From contig JALIGW010000016.1 in NCBI GenBank assembly GCA_023053685.1, positions 452,501 through 516,500 on the forward strand: DNA of 64,000 nucleotides, given 5' to 3'. Below, in pieces: positions 59,956-64,000 of this stretch (position 1 is its first letter; every line of letters starts with the position of its first letter). Source of the DNA: Diadophis punctatus similis. Taxonomy: Eukaryota; Chordata; Lepidosauria; Squamata; Dipsadidae. A model generated the notes under the pieces. It was not told the DNA's origin and did no database searches. It saw only the letters and a program-made list of their open reading frames with translations. The translations under genes were made by a program, and so were the position numbers.

Positions 59956-61380
59956 AAAGCATTTGTTTTATCATAGTATCCTCTATCTTCTTCATGATGT
60001 TAGCCAACTGCAACCTGGAATAATCACAGGCCATGGTGGCTGAGAATTCTAGAAGTTGCTTCCCAGCACAAATGGAAGTTACTGGATCAGAGAATGTACT
60101 ACTTTTTTTCTCCACTCATAAAAATACTTCCCTGGATACATGGCAAATTGCCCAGCTCTCCTAATGTTTAATGTTTTTAAATAAAAATAATAGCTTCCAT
60201 ATTGAAAAAAAAAAATACTGCTTCAGCTTTCACCTTGTTTCTAGGAATTTCACAGCCATTTTGTGAGTGCATTCACAAATTCCACAAATTCTAAATATAC
60301 TTTTAAGTCTCTAAAGACTGCTAATCCCTGCCTTATGGCAAGTATATAGATAGGAGGCTACAAGCATGGGTGTGAGCCCTCTAATGTTGTTCATGAGTAT
60401 CTGAACAAATGCTTTTCCAAGTGCCTCTCCTCAAGTGCTTGCAGCAACACTCCAGCCCCATTTAAATATGACCTAAGTCTTTCCAGTCATATTGGAGTTG
60501 CATAGTTCTTACGGAAAGAATATTCCTTCTGTAATAGTTAAACAAGGCTCTTCTTTAACAAGTGGTTTAAGGCTGTAGATACTCCAGGACACACTGAGAG
60601 ACATAGGATTCCTTTTCATCATTTTTCTTTGGGCAAAATGTGGTGAACTTCAGTTGCCTAAGGTAATGGTAATGAAATATAGAATAACGAATGTTGTATT
60701 TGCTGAGACAGAGATTAACTTTCCCCATTTTAAAAACAAGCTTTTTTCGCCAAGTTCTTTCAGCAGTGGGAAATGAGTTCAACATCTGTTTTTTGTTTCT
60801 CTGCTTCAGCTTTTGCCTTTCAGAAAATGCTCCTTTTCCAGAAAACTTCAGCTATGTTATTTTATCCCCTGTTCTGTCTTTTATCCCTTGGCTTATTATT
60901 AAGCAGCTGCTGTATTTGCTTTTAAGTGCTAACACATCTTCCTATTGCTAAAATTAAATATTTCTGGATTGCACTTTCACTAAAGCTAAAAGGATATGAT
61001 GCATTTCCTTCCCCCCACCAGCATCACTGACATTCAATCAACAAAAACAACAGTATGCGTAGGACTATGGATTAGGGACCAAAAATTTGGTTCTGTTTTG
61101 AATCAACTCTTTGCAGAAAAAAAACCATTCAATACTTTGAATGATTACAATGGTTATTGATCAAGGACTACCTGTAAACCAGATTTTGCTCTTTTTAAGT
61201 GATATAACTTAAATTTTGTTTTGAATATTGTAGTATTGTAAACATTCACTATTTTAGAAAGAGCAAAAATATAGTCCTGAGTTATTTCGTACATGTCCTA
61301 TTAGGTTTCCAATGTATTAAAGGAGCAGCTTTGTCCATTTTATACAGTATTTGTATTAGAGGCACAGACCGTTTTGCTAC
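59956..61380. other. Mostly unrecognised; scrap of a MITE end near 61155-61176
   Basis: TCAAGGACTACCTGTA at 61160-61175 matches only the right end of the TAGTCCTCGAC MITE family. The rest is unassigned. Confidence 0.4.
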
Positions 61381-61382
61381 TA

Positions 61383-61737
61383 CAGATAGTCCTCAACATA
61401 CAAACATTCATTTAGTGACAGATCAAAGTTACAATGGCACTGAGAAAAGTGACTTATGACTGTTTTTCACATTTATGTCCGTTGCAGCATCTGCATGGCC
61501 ATGTGATCAAAATTTGAACGCTTGGCAGCTGGCATGTATTTATGATGGTTACAGTGTCCCGGGGTCATGTGATCATCTTTTGTGACCTTCTGACAAGCAA
61601 AGTTAATAGGGAAGCCAGATTCATTTAACAACTGTGGCAAGAAAGGTCATAAAATGGAGCAAAACTCACTTAAAGACTATCTTGCTTAGCAACAGAAATT
61701 TGGGGCTCAGTTATGGTCATAAATTGAGGACTACCTG
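61383..61737. mobile_element. Tc1/mariner-like MITE (CAGRTAGTCCTCGAC family)
   Basis: Ends CAGATAGTCCTCAACATAC and AAATTGAGGACTACCTG with TA flanks at 61381-61382 and 61738-61739. Opposite orientation to the 10430 copy. Confidence 0.83.
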
Positions 61738-61739
61738 TA

Positions 61740-63639
61740 TTACTAAACATCTGCCACAGAAAACACATGAAAATGACAAGTTTGCCCTCACAGTTAACAA
61801 TATTATAGAAATAAAGACCCATTCCCAATCTCCTCCAAAAGACCTAGCGGAAAAACATCTTCTCAAAGAAGGAGAAAATGTGTAGCTGATACTATTATTC
61901 TTTCTTCAGTATAATAGTGAAAGTACCAATTTCCCAGATCAGGTCTTTTGTGTGTGTGTATCCATGAATAAGGAAGAAGCCATGAATCCCATCAAATCCA
62001 GGGAACTAGCAGATTGCCCAGATCTGATTCCAGCACAAACCAGATAACTCCCTAATTATACAGGCATGCTAAATATATTACTAAAAGCAAAATACCAGAC
62101 TAAGCATCCCATGTTCTGTTGTATAGCCATCAAAATGCATGCAAATGGCCTTTCATTTTAATGTATCTAAAGACACGAACAGGATCCCAATTAATGCATT
62201 TAGATTTTGAAAAATGAAAAGGAAGCAGCTGGAGGAGAGATAGAAAGAGAATTAAATCCCTTCGAGTTATGAGCTTGTGGTGACATAGTCAGGATAGATG
62301 CTTTGTAAGAGAATAAGAGATCCAGCTGCTACCAAATGTAATGTTAGATTTATGCAAGTTGCTTTGGAAACACAGAAGATTGGATTTTCTTCAACTAGAT
62401 ATGAAAAAGACTGAAGTTCAACAATAATTTTAAGTCTGTCTGTAACTTTTGGACTAGTTACAAAGGATGCAGGATGATCGCTAATATTCTGACTGCTTCC
62501 CACAGGTAGATGAGCCATCCACATGGAGTAGTTCAGTCAACTTCCTGGAGTATAAATCTACTCCAAAGAGTATTTTTCAGATGAGAATGAAATAACAATG
62601 TACATTCTCTCAATTTCTTTAAAGGATCGGTTGTCAATGATCTTGCATAATAACACCTGTGATGCTGATGAGCATCCTTAATGCTTGGGGCTATTCAAAG
62701 ATGGAGAAGTTATAGCCCTTCATATTGCTAAAAAATTCCTCACCAATATTTCTCAGAACTTGGTATTAACTGGGCCTTTTGGAATTTGAATTTCAGAAGC
62801 ATCTGGAAAGTTCACAGGTTTTCCATCCCTGATTTAGCTTATCAAATAAGGAAGACCGCAATAGAAATGTCAAAAGTAAACAACTTCTCATCAAGAGCAC
62901 AGTAACTATGTACATTGTCAAAACAACACTAAGACACAAATATGTTTTTATAAAAACTCCAGTTTAATCTCATGGTTGAGACTTGGCAAAATTTCCACGT
63001 GATGTAAGCACTAAAATAGAGGAGCAGCACTCCATGAAAACAATACTCATCAGGATGATTAAATGAAATTCAACGCATTCATACAAAGCTCACATTAATG
63101 GACTTGGTTTCCCCCCTCTCAAGTCGAAAGCAATAGGAAAAAAATTGATTTATAATTTCTTCAGGGAGGGGAAGGGGCAGGAAGGAACAGGGATTTTTCC
63201 TCAACTTAAATTTGTTTTATTTTAATAAAATTATCAGAAACAAATCTTGAAAAAAGTATACTTGTATCTTAAAGAATTACAGTTAAAATGTTATAAGCAA
63301 TTTAACACGGCATGCAGCATTTTTCATATACAGGAAAGATGCACAGCTTGAGACCTTACAGCCATAGAGGGACCTTGAATGCATTGACTACAGTGGATGT
63401 GTCCCTTCAAAAGTTGCCAACAAGTTGTAATATTATTACTATGAAAGAAGGGAGAAAACTAAAAAATGCATGGGAACACTTTTTACATTTAATACATGTA
63501 AAAAAAATCCATTAACCAAATTCACTTTTGAATGAAATGAAATCAATTTTATTTTATTTTATCCTTGATCTAACTTCTGGAGTGCTGTTCTCAGCATGCC
63601 ACTGAAAAACCAAGTGCAGCCCTCGCCTTTTCCTCCACC
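61740..63639. other. Nothing certain; possibly near the 3' end of the next gene
   Basis: AT-rich, free of recognised repeats except a worn foldback near 62690-62840. In mammals UPK1B is followed by B4GALT4 on the opposite strand, so a minus-strand 3' UTR could begin about 62940; I see no coding exon. Confidence 0.35.
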
Positions 63640-63647
63640 CCCAACAT

Positions 63648-63946
63648 CAGTGGTGGGATGCTCCTGGTTCGGCCCGGTTCTTAGAACCGGTAGCGCTGGC
63701 AGCGGGAGGCTCTGCCCACCCACCCGGGATAGTCTGCCCAGCCGCCCGGGATGCTCCACCCACCCGCCTGGGACGCTCCGCCCACCCACCTGGGACGCTC
63801 TGCCCACCCACCCGGGATGCTCCACCCACCCACCTGGGATACTCTGCTTACCCACCCGTGACACTTCTGTGCATGCACAGAAGCATTGAACGTGTGCGCT
63901 CACGCACGCGCGAACCGGTAGTAAAGGGTTTTAGAACCCACTACTG
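63648..63946. mobile_element. hAT MITE containing a 22-bp minisatellite
   Basis: Ends CAGTGGTGGGATGCTCCTGG and GAACCCACTACTG; flanks CCCAACAT (63640-63647) and CCCAACTC (63947-63954), 6 of 8 match. GC-rich; terminal GAACCGGTAG words as in 10863-11461. Confidence 0.82.
63711..63864. repeat. 22-bp minisatellite, 7 units
   Basis: Seven 22-bp units of the type TCYRCCCACCCRCCYGGGAY plus two bases, inside the hAT MITE. The Pro/Gly/Trp-rich frames over it are artefacts. Confidence 0.93.
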
Positions 63947-64000
63947 CCCAACTCCACCCCAAAATTGGGCCTTTTTTTAGAACACAATGGAAGAAGAATC

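Noticed and set aside
63559..63903. Gly/Trp/Pro-rich repeat protein
   Set aside because: Produced by the 22-bp minisatellite inside a MITE.

Overview
The window looks like nuclear DNA of a squamate reptile, most likely a snake. The repeats point there: tRNA-derived squamate SINEs, BovB, CR1, L2, L1 and R4-like LINEs, Penelope-like foldbacks, many hAT and Tc1/mariner MITEs, and LINE copies that end in microsatellites. It is AT-rich, intron-bearing and dominated by interspersed repeats. Species assignment is inference.

One protein-coding gene is recognised: UPK1B (uroplakin-1b, tetraspanin family), on the + strand from 36430 to 53619. Seven coding exons, all in phase 0 with GT/AG borders, join to a complete 260-residue protein with four membrane segments and a six-cysteine large loop. 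The start codon lies in an exon with its own upstream acceptor, so at least one non-coding first exon lies further 5'. A weak candidate with CCAAT and TATA-like boxes is at 19683-19781. A cluster of AATAAA signals near 55542-55568 is a possible 3' end.

Layout. 1-36429 has no coding exon I can support: it is unique-looking AT-rich sequence punctuated by CR1, L2, R4-like and RTE remnants, SINEs, MITEs, a truncated Tc1 transposase (26180-26727) and long microsatellites. 36430-53619 is UPK1B; its introns hold L2, L1, CR1/L2-group LINE and MITE insertions. 53620-64000 holds a SINE, a Penelope-like foldback split by a MITE, a CR1 tail, a decayed BovB reverse transcriptase (minus strand), another LINE 3' end and two more MITEs.

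Much of the history can be read from nesting and target-site duplications (TSDs). A hAT MITE lies inside a Tc1/mariner-type MITE at 15639-17165. A hAT MITE lies in a LINE at 25717-25911. An old CR1/L3 element (31550-33835) carries two later insertions. An L1 fragment has a perfect 14-bp TSD but no poly(A) tail (52251-52947). I found no clearly new biological system. The best leads are the hammerhead-like motifs in the two Penelope-type foldbacks, MITEs that carry NRF1-like palindromes, the loss of the UPK1B glycosylation site, and one LINE family whose copies have four different microsatellite tails.
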